Source of the DNA: Pseudomonadota bacterium
GTDB taxonomy: Bacteria; Pseudomonadota; Gammaproteobacteria; Burkholderiales; Burkholderiaceae_F
Direction of reading: 5' to 3'
Assembly: GCA_023443095.1 (NCBI GenBank)
Contig: JAEZVV010000124.1
Span: forward strand, 1 to 35,545
DNA: 35,545 nucleotides
Each line of letters opens with the position of its first letter. Position 1 is the stretch's first letter. The position numbers and the translations under genes were made by a program. A model generated the notes under the pieces. That model had not been told where the DNA came from. It made no database searches and saw only the letters and a program-made list of their open reading frames with translations. Positions 1 through 8,517 of this stretch are shown one piece after another.

Positions 1-2040
1 GCCGTAGACCATGTAGACACAGTCGGGGCGGATACGCTCGGTGAGCCTGGCCTTCAGGGGCAGGCTCTCGATCCCGTCCTGGTTGCGCAGCCGGACCGAG
101 TCGCCGCTCTTGACGCCGAGCTTGGCCGCCTGCGCCGGGCTGATCCACAAGACGTTTTCGGGGTCGGCCTGGTTGAGGAGGGGGTTGCCCTGGGTGTGGG
201 CAAAGGTGTGGACCGGGCTGCGGCCGGTGATCAACCTCACCATGCCGGCGGGCGCGGGCTCGGGCCGCACGTATTTCGGCACCGGGTCGAAGCCCGCGTC
301 CTTGAGTTGCTGCGACCAGAACTCGACTTTGCCTGAGGGGGTATCGAACTCGATCGCCGCGCCTTCGTCGACGTAGATCGGCTTTTTCGGTCCCAGGATC
401 ACGCCGTCTTGCTTGAGCTGCGCATACGACATGCCCGCGTTTTCGACCCGGGCCGCCAGGTACTGCTCGATGTCGTCAAACGGAATCGCCCCCGGCAGAC
501 CCAGCTTGTTGGCGAGCTGCTTGCCGATCCACCAGCCCGGCTTCTGGTCGGCGGGCGGCTCCACCACCGGCTGACGCAGGGCGATCCAGCCGGGCTTGCC
601 CCACACCCGGTTCAGCTCGTCGAAGCGCTCGAGGAAGATGGCCTCCGGCAGCACCACGTCGGCGTAGCCGGCGAGTTCGCTCGGCACGGTGTCGATGACC
701 GCGAGCAGGTCGAGCTTCTGGATCGCGTCCAGCGTTTCCTGCGGGTTGGGCAGGGTCAGGATCAGGTTGGTCGAATACGCGACCCAGGCCTTGATCGGGT
801 AGGGCTGGGCCGTGAGCGTCGCAGCGCGGATCCCGGTCGAGATCTCCTCGTCCGCAAAGGGATATTTCTTGCCCGGGTTGTCACACTTGGGCTTGGCCGG
901 CTTGGGGTAGGCGGGCAGCGGGTAGGCCGCGAGCTTGGGCGAGTTCTGGATGAAGAAGCCGCCTTTGCGCCCCCAGTTGCCGAGCATGGCATTGACCAGC
1001 GCGATCGCGCGCGATCGCTGGGTGTCGTCGCCATACCAGTTGGCACGCCGCCCCGGATGCACCAGGCTGGCGGGCTTGGCGCGGGCGATCTCGCGCGCCG
1101 TGGCAACGATGGTCTTGGCGTCGATTCCGGTCTCGGCTGCGGCCCATTCAGGCGTATTGCCCGCGATTGCCTTGGCGAACTCGTCGAAGCCGTGGCCCCA
1201 CTGAGCGACAAAAGCCTTGTCGTACAGGCTCTCGCGCACCATCACGTTCATCCAGGCCAGCAGCAGCGCAGTGTCGGTGCCGGGTTTGATCGGCAGCCAG
1301 TATTTGGCCTTGGACGCGGCCACCGACTGGCGCGGATCGACCACGATCAAGGGGGCGCCCCGGCCCAGGAACTCGCCGAACTCCTGCACCTGGGTGTTGT
1401 GCATGTTTTCGCCCAGGTGCGAACCGATCAGCACCAGGCAGTTGGTGTTGGCGATGTCGAGCGGTTCGGGCGAACCCAGTCCGGTACCGAAAGTCAGGAC
1501 AAAACCCACGTCGCGGGCGCCGCGGCACTGCGCATACGAGGGCGCGGCAGCATTGATCAGACCCCAGCTCTTCAAGGCGTGTTCGATGAAACGCACGCCG
1601 ATGCCGTGTTTAAACAGGGCGACCGACTCGGGGCCGTGTTCGGCCTTGACCTTGTTGAGGCGCGCCGCCAGGAAGTCGAGCGCCTCGTCCCAGCTCACTG
1701 CCTTGAACTCCTCCTTGCCGCGTTCACCCACCCGGATCAGGGGGCTTGCGATACGCGCCGGTTCGGCGTGCGAACCTGGCGCGCCGGTGCCGCGCGGGCA
1801 CAGTCGGCCGCGGGAAGCCGGATCGAGCGGATTGCCGGTGAACTTCCACAGCTTGCCGTCGCGCACGTGGCCGATGCCGCCGCAGCGCCAGAAGCACATT
1901 TCGCAGTAGGTAGGGGTAGCCTTGCTTGCGCCGGACGACTGAGTGGCCTGGGCTAGGGCAACTTCGGAGCCAAGACTGGTGGCACCGAAGGTGGCGGCGC
2001 TGATCTGGAGAAACCGGCGCCGCGAAACAAATGGGTTCAT
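1..2040 (-). CDS. PsrA/PhsA-type molybdopterin oxidoreductase, catalytic subunit (3' end missing)
   Basis: Large catalytic subunit of a DMSO-reductase-superfamily enzyme, closest by eye to thiosulfate/polysulfide reductase chain A; it would reduce or oxidise a sulfur or similar oxyanion compound in the periplasm. Reading from ATG 2040 the frame stays open to the window edge (about 680 codons; relatives have roughly 750). Residues 5-12 hold a twin-arginine signal (SRRRFLQ), so it is exported folded by Tat. A [4Fe-4S] site follows as C46-x2-C49-x3-C53 and C81 (motif CPRGTG). C172, in the stretch APSYAQC, is the likely Mo ligand. The segment ending at the edge (RPDCVYMVYG) belongs to the C-terminal pterin-binding domain. 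GAGG lies 8 nt before the ATG. Iron-sulfur and membrane subunits would be expected just beyond the left edge. The substrate cannot be fixed from sequence alone. Confidence 0.88.
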   Translation of the reverse strand, partial: MNPFVSRRRFLQISAATFGATSLGSEVALAQATQSSGASKATPTYCEMCFWRCGGIGHVRDGKLWKFTGNPLDPASRGRLCPRGTGAPGSHAEPARIASPLIRVGERGKEEFKAVSWDEALDFLAARLNKVKAEHGPESVALFKHGIGVRFIEHALKSWGLINAAAPSYAQCRGARDVGFVLTFGTGLGSPEPLDIANTNCLVLIGSHLGENMHNTQVQEFGEFLGRGAPLIVVDPRQSVAASKAKYWLPIKPGTDTALLLAWMNVMVRESLYDKAFVAQWGHGFDEFAKAIAGNTPEWAAAETGIDAKTIVATAREIARAKPASLVHPGRRANWYGDDTQRSRAIALVNAMLGNWGRKGGFFIQNSPKLAAYPLPAYPKPAKPKCDNPGKKYPFADEEISTGIRAATLTAQPYPIKAWVAYSTNLILTLPNPQETLDAIQKLDLLAVIDTVPSELAGYADVVLPEAIFLERFDELNRVWGKPGWIALRQPVVEPPADQKPGWWIGKQLANKLGLPGAIPFDDIEQYLAARVENAGMSYAQLKQDGVILGPKKPIYVDEGAAIEFDTPSGKVEFWSQQLKDAGFDPVPKYVRPEPAPAGMVRLITGRSPVHTFAHTQGNPLLNQADPENVLWISPAQAAKLGVKSGDSVRLRNQDGIESLPLKARLTERIRPDCVYMVYG

Positions 2041-2186
2041 GGTGACGACCTCGATGGGCAGTTTGTTGCCCGCGTTGTTTGGTTTTGTTATGGGCGCATT
2101 GAACCGTGGCACCTACCCCTTTCGAGTGACGGCCATCAATCGGCCGACCTCGTGTTTGTGAGCCTCATCACACTGTGGTTTCGGAC
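2041..2186. promoter_or_regulatory. Divergent intergenic region, Mo-oxidoreductase / ClpP-like lipoprotein
   Basis: This 146-bp gap separates two divergent start codons and must hold the promoters of both genes. It is visibly more AT-rich than the flanks around 2065-2100. I see no convincing sigma-70 hexamer pair. A TGGCAC at 2107 lacks the GC element that a sigma-54 promoter needs. Confidence 0.4.
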
Positions 2187-2840
2187 ATGAATCGAGGGTT
2201 TTTCAGCCTTTTCCTTGCGCTGCTGCTGGGCTTGATCCTGGGCTGCTCACGCAGCGCGTCCGGAGTCCGGATCGAAGGCAACTGCCTGGTGGTCGAGGGC
2301 GAGTTCTGGCGCGCCGACTACGAGGTTTTTGTCCGCGAGTTCGATCGTCATCCCGAGCTCAAATGCCTGGAACTGCGCGACTCGCCCGGCGGCAGCACGA
2401 TGGCCGCCTTGCTGATGGGAGAGAAAGTCCAGCAACGCGGCATGAAGACAGTTGCGCGCGGCGCCTGCCTGTCGGCCTGCGCGATCGTTTTTCTCGGTGG
2501 CCAGCCGCGCGAGCTGGGACCGGCCTACCGCGGGCAGAAGACCTTCCTGCTTCTGCACGGCAGCTACGAGCGCGAACGCCAGCAAATCGACCCGGCCCTG
2601 AGTTCGGCCGTCGCTTCGTGGCTGGCCAGCCGCAGCGGCGGCGCCTTGCCGCCGGCTCTGATCGCCGCGGCGACCCAGGCGCCAGGGCCCGGCGGCGGAC
2701 TCTACGTGCGGGCCGGGCAGGAGGCCGGCGCCGTCACTTTCTGTGCCGAGTCACCCCGGGCAGACACGGTCGCGTCCGTGTGCCGGCCGGTGGCGGGAGC
2801 GACGGCGGCCAGCCTCGGGCTGGTCAGCGCCCAGCCCTGA
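2187..2840 (+). CDS. ClpP/crotonase-fold lipoprotein of the COG3904 type
   Basis: Predicted 217-residue lipoprotein. The start ATG 2187 (MNRGFF) is preferred over a GTG 12 bases upstream because it begins directly with a hydrophobic leader ending in LILGC, a plausible lipobox. The mature part has the hallmarks of the periplasmic ClpP-like family: DSPGG around residue 69 (oxyanion-hole region) and a GACLSACA segment about 25 residues later, where the serine would be the nucleophile. The function of this family is poorly defined; proteolysis is possible but unproven. It stands alone on the plus strand, and its stop lies 15 bp from the end of the convergent oppC-like gene. Confidence 0.7.
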   Translation: MNRGFFSLFLALLLGLILGCSRSASGVRIEGNCLVVEGEFWRADYEVFVREFDRHPELKCLELRDSPGGSTMAALLMGEKVQQRGMKTVARGACLSACAIVFLGGQPRELGPAYRGQKTFLLLHGSYERERQQIDPALSSAVASWLASRSGGALPPALIAAATQAPGPGGGLYVRAGQEAGAVTFCAESPRADTVASVCRPVAGATAASLGLVSAQP

Positions 2841-2855
2841 TTTCCGCGCTCCGGT

Positions 2856-3650
2856 TCAAGGCGAAAAATCGGGTTCGGGTTCGAACAGGAAATGCACCGC
2901 CAGAATCAGGCCCACGATCGCCAGACCCGGGACCATCCCCATCCATGGCGCGAGGCTAGTGAAGCTGTAGGCCTCGGCCAGCTGACGCCCGAGGCTGGCA
3001 GCCTGGGCGTCGCCCAGACCGACGAAACCCAGCGCCGCTTCCGCCAGGATCGCGGCAGCGGTCACGCTGCCGGCGGCCGCCAGGACCGGGGTGGCGGCGT
3101 AACGCAGCAGGTGCCGCCGCGCGATCCAGCCGTCAGAGGCTCCCACCGCCCGCAACGCCAGCACGAAATCGCTCGCAGCCGCGGCTCGGGTGGCAGCTCG
3201 CACTACGCGGGCGAGTGTGGTCCACGAGGTGAGACCCAGCACGATCACCACGACCTCGAGCGAGGGGCCGAAAAACGCCACGGCCACGATGGCTAGGAAG
3301 GTGCGAGGCAGCACCTGGAACAGTTCAGTCAGACGCATCAGGCCTTCGTCGACCCAACCGCCACGCAGGCCTGCCATCAGGCCGGTCGCAAAGCCGAGCA
3401 CGACTGAAATGCTCAGGACTCCGCCCGCCACTGCAAGCGAAGTGCGCAGGCCGTAGATCAGCTGGCTTGCCACGCTGCGCCCCAGGTCGTCGCTGCCGAG
3501 CCAGGCCTGGAGGCCAGGGGCGAGCAGGGGCTCGGCCACCCGCGCAAGCGGGCCGGCCGGAACCAGCAGCGGCGCGGCCAGCGCCAGCAAGCCGGCCAGG
3601 GCGAGGAAGGCGGCTGCCAAGATGCGGGCAGGCGAGCGCAGAACTTTCAT
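2856..3650 (-). CDS. Peptide-type ABC transporter permease, DppC/OppC family
   Basis: Inner-membrane permease of 264 residues for a peptide/opine/nickel-class importer. An N-terminal membrane segment (about residues 9-32) is followed by the typical GSDDLGRS motif near residue 50, then several hydrophobic segments. The cytoplasmic EAA-type loop reads FVLALRAVGASDGWIARRH, where an ATPase subunit would dock. The start is ATG 3650, which overlaps the stop of the preceding permease gene as ATGA, so the two are translationally coupled. It is the last gene of the cluster; no OppD/OppF ATPase gene follows, and the next gene downstream is on the opposite strand. Confidence 0.88.
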   Translation of the reverse strand: MKVLRSPARILAAAFLALAGLLALAAPLLVPAGPLARVAEPLLAPGLQAWLGSDDLGRSVASQLIYGLRTSLAVAGGVLSISVVLGFATGLMAGLRGGWVDEGLMRLTELFQVLPRTFLAIVAVAFFGPSLEVVVIVLGLTSWTTLARVVRAATRAAAASDFVLALRAVGASDGWIARRHLLRYAATPVLAAAGSVTAAAILAEAALGFVGLGDAQAASLGRQLAEAYSFTSLAPWMGMVPGLAIVGLILAVHFLFEPEPDFSP

Positions 3651-4624
3651 GCGGGGCCTGCCAAGCTGTGACGCGGATCGAGAAAGCGGGTGGTCAGGTC
3701 GGCGAGCAGGTTGCCGGCAACAGTCAGAAGCACCACGCAGATGAACACCCCGAGCACCAGCGGATGGTCGCGCGCGAGAGTGGCGTCGACCAGCAGGCGA
3801 CCGATGCCGGGCAGGCCGAAGCTGATCTCGACCAGGGCGGTGGCGGTGAGCAGGCCGCCGACGCGGGTGCCAAGCAGGGCGACCACCGGCGCCAGCGCCA
3901 GCGGCAAGGCGTGGCGGCGCAGGGCGAGGCGCTCGTCGAGCCCCTTGGCGAGCGCGGTACGGAAATGGCCGCTCGCCGCTTCGTGCATCAGGCCGGCCCG
4001 AGTGATGAGCAGGATCATCGCCAGCTGGTGCAAGAGTACGGCCGCCACCGGCAGGGCCAGGTGCCACGCGGTGTCGGCCAGGGCTGCCAGCCCGGCATGG
4101 CTGGCCCGGACATCGCTGATCCCTTGCGCGGGAAACCAGCCCAGCTCGAGGCTGGCGCCTTGCACCAGCAACTGCGCCAGCCAGAACACCGGCACCGCGC
4201 TCAGGACCAGGGCCAGGGCCGCGGTAGCGCGTGCGAGCAGCGCCCGCGGCCGTCGGCTGGTGACAAGCGCCAGTGCGACGGCGCCGACCGCCGCGCCGGC
4301 CAGCGCCGGCAGTGCCACCGCCAGCGTCACCGGCAGGCGTTCGGCGATCACTGCGGTGACCGGCCGTGCGTGGCTGTAGGCGGTGCCGAGCTCACCCCGG
4401 ACCAGTCCCGCCAGCCAGCCCAGGTAACGCGCCGACAGCGGCTGATCGAGCCCGAGCGAGCGTTCCAGGCTGGCGCGCGTGCTGGCGCTCTGGTGTTCGC
4501 CGGCGATGGCGGTGAGCGGGTCGCCCGGCGCCAGGTGGACCAGCGCGAACACCAGCGTGGCCGCGGCCCACAACATCAGGGCAGCGGCCAGGCTGCGGCG
4601 CGCGAGCCAGGATGGCCAGTTCAA
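3647..4624 (-). CDS. Peptide-type ABC transporter permease, DppB/OppB family
   Basis: Inner-membrane permease, 325 residues if translation starts at TTG 4624. That start includes the N-terminal arm and whole first membrane helix (LNWPSWLARRS, then ALMLWAAATLVFALVHLAPGD), as OppB proteins need. An ATG at 4576 would cut into the helix. The APGDP motif after helix 1 and the EAASGHFRTALAKGLDE loop (ATPase-docking EAA motif) are diagnostic. The gene begins 11 bp after the binding-protein stop and ends overlapping the OppC-like start. I see no strong Shine-Dalgarno sequence, which fits coupling to the upstream gene. Confidence 0.85.
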   Translation of the reverse strand: MNWPSWLARRSLAAALMLWAAATLVFALVHLAPGDPLTAIAGEHQSASTRASLERSLGLDQPLSARYLGWLAGLVRGELGTAYSHARPVTAVIAERLPVTLAVALPALAGAAVGAVALALVTSRRPRALLARATAALALVLSAVPVFWLAQLLVQGASLELGWFPAQGISDVRASHAGLAALADTAWHLALPVAAVLLHQLAMILLITRAGLMHEAASGHFRTALAKGLDERLALRRHALPLALAPVVALLGTRVGGLLTATALVEISFGLPGIGRLLVDATLARDHPLVLGVFICVVLLTVAGNLLADLTTRFLDPRHSLAGPA

Positions 4625-4635
4625 GGGCGTCGACT

Positions 4636-6192
4636 TCAGCGGCGGCGGGCGTATTCGGCAAAAGCGCCGCGCCACGGTGAAAAGCCGTCGAAATCCTGGC
4701 TCCAGGCCACCGGGAAATCGGTCTCCACCAGCCACAGATAGGGCAGCTCGCGCGCGATCACGGTCTGGGCCTCGCGGTAGGCGGCGGCGCGCCGCTTGGT
4801 ATCGCTGCTGGCCAGGGCGCGGTCGAACAGGCGGTCGACCTCGGCGTTGCTCCAGCCGGCGCCGTTGGAAAATGGCACCGGCCCGATCGCGCTCGAGACA
4901 TACATGCGACGCGCGCCGATCTCGGGGTCGGCTCCCTGGCAATACGACACGATCGCGGTGTCGAAGTCGCGCTTCATGTAGATGGCGTCGACCGTGGCGG
5001 CGCGGTCGAGCGGGCGCGAGGCCAGGGTCACACCGACAGCGGCCAAGTCCTGGCGCAGCGCGTCGGCGTAGCGCGAGAACTGGGGAAAGTGGACGACGTC
5101 GAGCGCCAGGCGCTGGCCACGGGCGTCGGGTTTGAAACCGGCGGCATCGAGCGCCGCGCGTGCGGCGGCGGGAGCCAGCACCAGGGTCTTGAGCGATTCG
5201 CCGGCGTGGGCGAAGGCGATGCCCGAAGCGATCGGCGCCGCGGCCACCCGCCCTTGGCCGAAAATCACGTCGCTCACCAGACGCTCGCGGTCGATCGCCT
5301 GCGCCAGGGCGCGGCGCACGGCGAGATTGGCGAGCGCCGGGCGGTCGAGATTGAAGACCCAGCTCATCACGCAGTTGCCGCCGCCGGGGCCCGCGCTTAC
5401 ACGATCGACCACCAGGCGCGGATCGCGTTCGAGCGCCGCCACGTCGGGCCCGGCCACGCCGCGCAGGAAATCGACTTCACCGCGGGTCAGGGCCGCGACC
5501 TGCGAGCGGGCGTCGGGCAGGACTCGGAACACCAGGCGATCGAGCTTGGGCAGGCCGGGCTTGAAATAGTCAGGGTTGCGTTCGAGCACGACGCGGTCGT
5601 CGCGCCGGTGTTCCTTGAAGCGGAACGGCCCCGAACCCACCGGCTTGAGGTTGGCCGGGTGCTTGAGCAGGTCGCCGCTGCCGTAGACGTGGCGCGGCAG
5701 GATCGGCGCCTCGGTGACGTCGAGCTGGGCGAGCAGGGGGGCGTAGGGACGCTTGAGGCGGAAAACAACGGTGTGGGCGTCGGGGGTGTCGATCGCTTCG
5801 ATCACCGGGGCCAGGCCGCTCGCGGTGCGGGCGTGATGCTTGAGCAGGACGGCCTCGAAGCTGAAGCGCACATCGTCGGCCGTCACCGGCTGGCCGTCGT
5901 GCCAGCGGGCGTTGGGAGCGAGCTTGAAGCTGACCCGGCGGCCATCGGCGGATACCTCCCACGCCGTGGCGAGGTCAGGCTGAGGCCGCCCCTGGCGGTC
6001 GAGGGCCACCAGGCCGCTGAAGATCGAATCGGCCACCGCATGGGTGTGCGAGGCGGTGGTGATCCCGCCGTTGAAATGCTGCGGGTCGGCCGGCACGGCC
6101 GCCACCAGGGTCTGCGAGGCCGCGGCGGGCAGGCAGAGCAGAAGGCTGAGGGCGGTGGCAAACAGGCAGCGGCGGGGGGGATCCTGGATCAT
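4636..6192 (-). CDS. Peptide-type ABC transporter periplasmic binding protein (SBP family 5)
   Basis: Extracytoplasmic binding protein of 518 residues that would capture a peptide or related solute for the two downstream permeases. The start ATG 6192 gives a short basic N-terminus, a hydrophobic core and a signal cleavage site near LPAAASQ (about residue 24). Family 5 landmarks include PDLATAWEVSADGRRVSFKLAPNARWHDGQPVTADDVRFSFE, quoted here only by its flanks WEVSADG and HDGQPVTADDV (about residues 75-105), and LKPVGSGPFRF. The open frame extends upstream to 7059, but that part is antisense to the methyltransferase gene and lacks a leader. It is first in an A-B-C operon divergent from the methyltransferase gene, with 75 bp between. 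Confidence 0.9.
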   Translation of the reverse strand: MIQDPPRRCLFATALSLLLCLPAAASQTLVAAVPADPQHFNGGITTASHTHAVADSIFSGLVALDRQGRPQPDLATAWEVSADGRRVSFKLAPNARWHDGQPVTADDVRFSFEAVLLKHHARTASGLAPVIEAIDTPDAHTVVFRLKRPYAPLLAQLDVTEAPILPRHVYGSGDLLKHPANLKPVGSGPFRFKEHRRDDRVVLERNPDYFKPGLPKLDRLVFRVLPDARSQVAALTRGEVDFLRGVAGPDVAALERDPRLVVDRVSAGPGGGNCVMSWVFNLDRPALANLAVRRALAQAIDRERLVSDVIFGQGRVAAAPIASGIAFAHAGESLKTLVLAPAAARAALDAAGFKPDARGQRLALDVVHFPQFSRYADALRQDLAAVGVTLASRPLDRAATVDAIYMKRDFDTAIVSYCQGADPEIGARRMYVSSAIGPVPFSNGAGWSNAEVDRLFDRALASSDTKRRAAAYREAQTVIARELPYLWLVETDFPVAWSQDFDGFSPWRGAFAEYARRR

Positions 6193-6267
6193 CTTGACGG
6201 CGGTATGAGGAAAATCAGAAGTGTCATATTCGCTTGGAGCGAGAATCCGTTTACTGAGCGAGGACAA

Positions 6268-7062
6268 ATGACTGCCATCGAAACCGCCGGCTTGCGTCTC
6301 GGCCGGACCCCGGTCACCGGGGCGGCCGCCCGGACCTATTGGGACGTCAAGGCGCAGACCTATCCGCGCCCCGACGACCCCGCGGTGCAGGCCAAGGCCG
6401 AGCGCCTGCGCCAGCTGGCGGTGGGTTGCGGGGTCTCTTTTGCCGTCGAGCGCGTGCTCGACCTCGGCGCCGGCACCGGGGTCCACGCCTTGGCCCTGGC
6501 ACGCCAGGCGCAGCAGGTGGTGGCGCTCGACCTGAGCGCCGACATGCTCGCCCCGCTGCGGGCCCTGAAACTGCCCAATGTCGAATGCCGGTCCGAGGAC
6601 TGGGCTGGGGTCGACCTCGGACCTCGCGGCTGGTGCCGCGGCTTCGACCTGGTGTGGGCGGCGATGACCCCGCTTGCTGGCGACGCCGCGCTTCTCGCCA
6701 AGCTGGAAGCGGCCAGCCGCGGCTTGTGCTGCGCCATCACCTGGGGCCGCGAGCGCAGCGACCCCGTGATAGAGCAGGCTTTTGCCCTGCACGGGGTCGA
6801 GTTCCGTGCCCCGGCCTGGATCGAAGTGCTCGACGACTACTTGGTCGGCCGCGGCGCCCGCTGCGCCCGACTGCGGGAAGACAACCGGCGCGAGGTGCCG
6901 GTCTCGACCCTGGTCGACGATCTGGCCGCGCATCTCGGCTGGCTGGGCATCGATCCCGACCGCCAGCGGCTTGCCGCGTGGGCAAGTTCTATTGCCAACC
7001 GGGGCGTGGTGCGGCGTGACTGGTCGGCCACCCTCGAATGCCGGGTGTGGAACGCGCATTGA
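6268..7062 (+). CDS. Class I SAM-dependent methyltransferase
   Basis: Cytosolic methyltransferase of 264 residues. Motif I is clear (VLDLGAGTGVHALALA, about residues 66-80), followed by an acidic residue in VVALDLSADML where the SAM ribose binds, and SEDW as motif II. The C-terminal half lacks features that name a substrate. ATG 6268 is chosen because AGGA lies 4-5 nt upstream and the fold starts soon after; the frame is open much further upstream only because that part is antisense to the binding-protein gene. It is divergent from the peptide transporter and may or may not be related to it. Confidence 0.82.
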   Translation: MTAIETAGLRLGRTPVTGAAARTYWDVKAQTYPRPDDPAVQAKAERLRQLAVGCGVSFAVERVLDLGAGTGVHALALARQAQQVVALDLSADMLAPLRALKLPNVECRSEDWAGVDLGPRGWCRGFDLVWAAMTPLAGDAALLAKLEAASRGLCCAITWGRERSDPVIEQAFALHGVEFRAPAWIEVLDDYLVGRGARCARLREDNRREVPVSTLVDDLAAHLGWLGIDPDRQRLAAWASSIANRGVVRRDWSATLECRVWNAH

Positions 7063-7330
7063 GCCGGGCGGCCCCCAAGGGAAAGCACCCGGAGCGCGGG
7101 AAAAACCTGCTCGTGCCGCCCGGGAGCGAGTGACTCAGGTCAAGCAGGCGAGGGGGGCCAGGCCGGTATCGTTGATTTCAGTACGGTCCCGGGGTCGCCT
7201 CCAGGCGCCGGTCGCGAGCAGCGCGGTGAAACATCCGCGACGCCGGCCTGCGGCCCGGGACGCCGATTCACCTGCTGCGCCAGCCTTTTGCTCCCGAAGG
7301 CCGGTCGCCGCGCCCGACACCGATACCACC
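7063..7330. other. Intergenic region, methyltransferase to iadA
   Basis: This 268-bp stretch has no supported gene. The iadA reading frame is open through it, but the encoded stretch is arginine/proline/alanine-rich with no family features. A 9-bp inverted repeat (CCGGGCGGC near 7066 and GCCGCCCGG near 7115) spans about 40 nt and could form a hairpin behind the methyltransferase gene, without a U tract. Confidence 0.4.
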
Positions 7331-8473
7331 ATGTTCACGCTGATCAAAAACGGCCAGGTCTATTCCCCCGACTCGCTCGGCCAACAAGACGTCCTGATCG
7401 CCGGCGGCAAGATTCTTGCCATCGCCCCCGAGATTTCCGCTGCCGGCCTGCCGGCGCCCTGCAAGCAGATCGACGCCCGCGGCAAGACCGTTGCGCCCGG
7501 CCTGATCGACCAGCACATTCACCTGATCGGCGGCGGCGGCGAAGGCGGCCTGGGCACGCGCACGCCGCCGGTGACTTTCTCGAAGCTGGTGCAGGCCGGT
7601 CTCACCACGGTGGTCGGGGTGCTCGGCACCGACGGCAGCTCGCGTTCGCCGCGCGACCTCTACGCCAAGGCGATGGGTTTCCGCCAAGAAGGCCTATCGG
7701 CGTATATGCACACCGGCTCGTACCAGGTGCCGACGGTGACCATCACCGGCGCGATCCGCGACGACCTGATCTTTGTCGACCCCGTGATCGGCGTGAAGAT
7801 CGCCATGGCCGACCACCGCGGTTCCTTCCCGACGACCGAGGAGCTGCTGCGCCTGGTGTCCGACGTGCGCATGGGCGCCATGCTGGCGGGCAAGAAGGGC
7901 GTGCTGCACATCCATATGGGAGCTCTCGCCGGCCCCTTCGACCAGATCAACGAAATCGTCGAGCGCGGCATTCCCGCGCATCACTTCTCGCCGACCCACG
8001 TCGCCCGCTGCGAGCGCCTGTTTGCCGACGCGATCATCTTCGCCAAGCGGGGCGGCCACATCGACATCACCTCGGGCGGCGGCTGCGCCTATCCCTCGCC
8101 CGCCGACGCGGTGATGGTCGCGCTCGAAGCCGGCGTCGACGCCTCGCGCATCACCATCAGCTCGGACGGCAACGGTTCGATGCCGGTGTTCAACCAGCGC
8201 GGCGAAATGATCGCCATCGGCGCGGCCGCGGTCGACAGCAACCTCAAGCTGCTGCCGCAACTTCTCGACAAGGGGCTGGAGCTGGAAAAGGCGCTGGCGA
8301 TGACGACCCGCAACGTGGCGCAATCGCTAGGCATCGCCAAGGGCGAACTGCGGGTCGGCGCCGACGCCGACGTCTGTCTGCTCGACGACGCCCTGGGCCT
8401 CGACACCCTGATCGCCCGCGGCCGGGTGCTGATCGAAGACGGCGAACAAATCGTTCGCGGCAACTTCGAATAA
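7331..8473 (+). CDS. iadA: Isoaspartyl dipeptidase
   Basis: Zinc metallo-dipeptidase that hydrolyses beta-aspartyl dipeptides left over from turnover of isomerised proteins or from imported peptides. The protein has 380 residues against about 390 in E. coli. All family metal ligands are visible: HIH at H62/H64 followed by the glycine-rich LIGGGGEGG; K156 (VGVK-type stretch DPVIGVK), the lysine that is carboxylated to bridge the two zincs; H195 in HIHMG; H223 in HHFSPTH; and D279 in SSDGNGS, the catalytic aspartate. The start is ATG 7331; no strong Shine-Dalgarno is visible. It ends convergent with rlhA across a strong hairpin. Its position near a peptide importer suggests dipeptide scavenging, which is inference. 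Confidence 0.93.
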   Translation: MFTLIKNGQVYSPDSLGQQDVLIAGGKILAIAPEISAAGLPAPCKQIDARGKTVAPGLIDQHIHLIGGGGEGGLGTRTPPVTFSKLVQAGLTTVVGVLGTDGSSRSPRDLYAKAMGFRQEGLSAYMHTGSYQVPTVTITGAIRDDLIFVDPVIGVKIAMADHRGSFPTTEELLRLVSDVRMGAMLAGKKGVLHIHMGALAGPFDQINEIVERGIPAHHFSPTHVARCERLFADAIIFAKRGGHIDITSGGGCAYPSPADAVMVALEAGVDASRITISSDGNGSMPVFNQRGEMIAIGAAAVDSNLKLLPQLLDKGLELEKALAMTTRNVAQSLGIAKGELRVGADADVCLLDDALGLDTLIARGRVLIEDGEQIVRGNFE

Positions 8474-8482
8474 GGCTGGACT

Positions 8483-8511
8483 CCCCTGGGCCACGACCGT
8501 GGACCCAGGGG
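8483..8511. terminator. Strong hairpin between convergent iadA and rlhA
   Basis: CCCCTGGG (8483-8490) pairs with CCCAGGGG (8504-8511), and the inner CCACG pairs with CGTGG around a two-base loop, with one bulged A. This makes about 13 bp of GC-rich stem in the 44-bp gap between two convergent genes. There is no U tract on either side, so it may stop transcription weakly or protect 3' ends. Confidence 0.5.
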
Positions 8512-8517
8512 GAAAAG

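Noticed and set aside
409..1956. Long open frame (515 codons) on the plus strand
   Set aside because: It is antisense to the Mo-oxidoreductase, whose reading frame shows clear cluster and cofactor motifs. The plus-strand product is Arg/Gly/Val-rich without family features, as expected for high-GC antisense.
2107..2122. Possible sigma-54 promoter (TGGCAC)
   Set aside because: The required GC element at the correct spacing downstream is missing.
5089..6267. Upstream extension of the methyltransferase frame
   Set aside because: It is antisense to the peptide-binding protein gene; a good ribosome-binding site at 6259-6262 sets the real start at 6268.
6193..7059. N-terminal extension of the peptide-binding protein frame
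   Set aside because: It is antisense to the methyltransferase; the signal peptide begins at ATG 6192.
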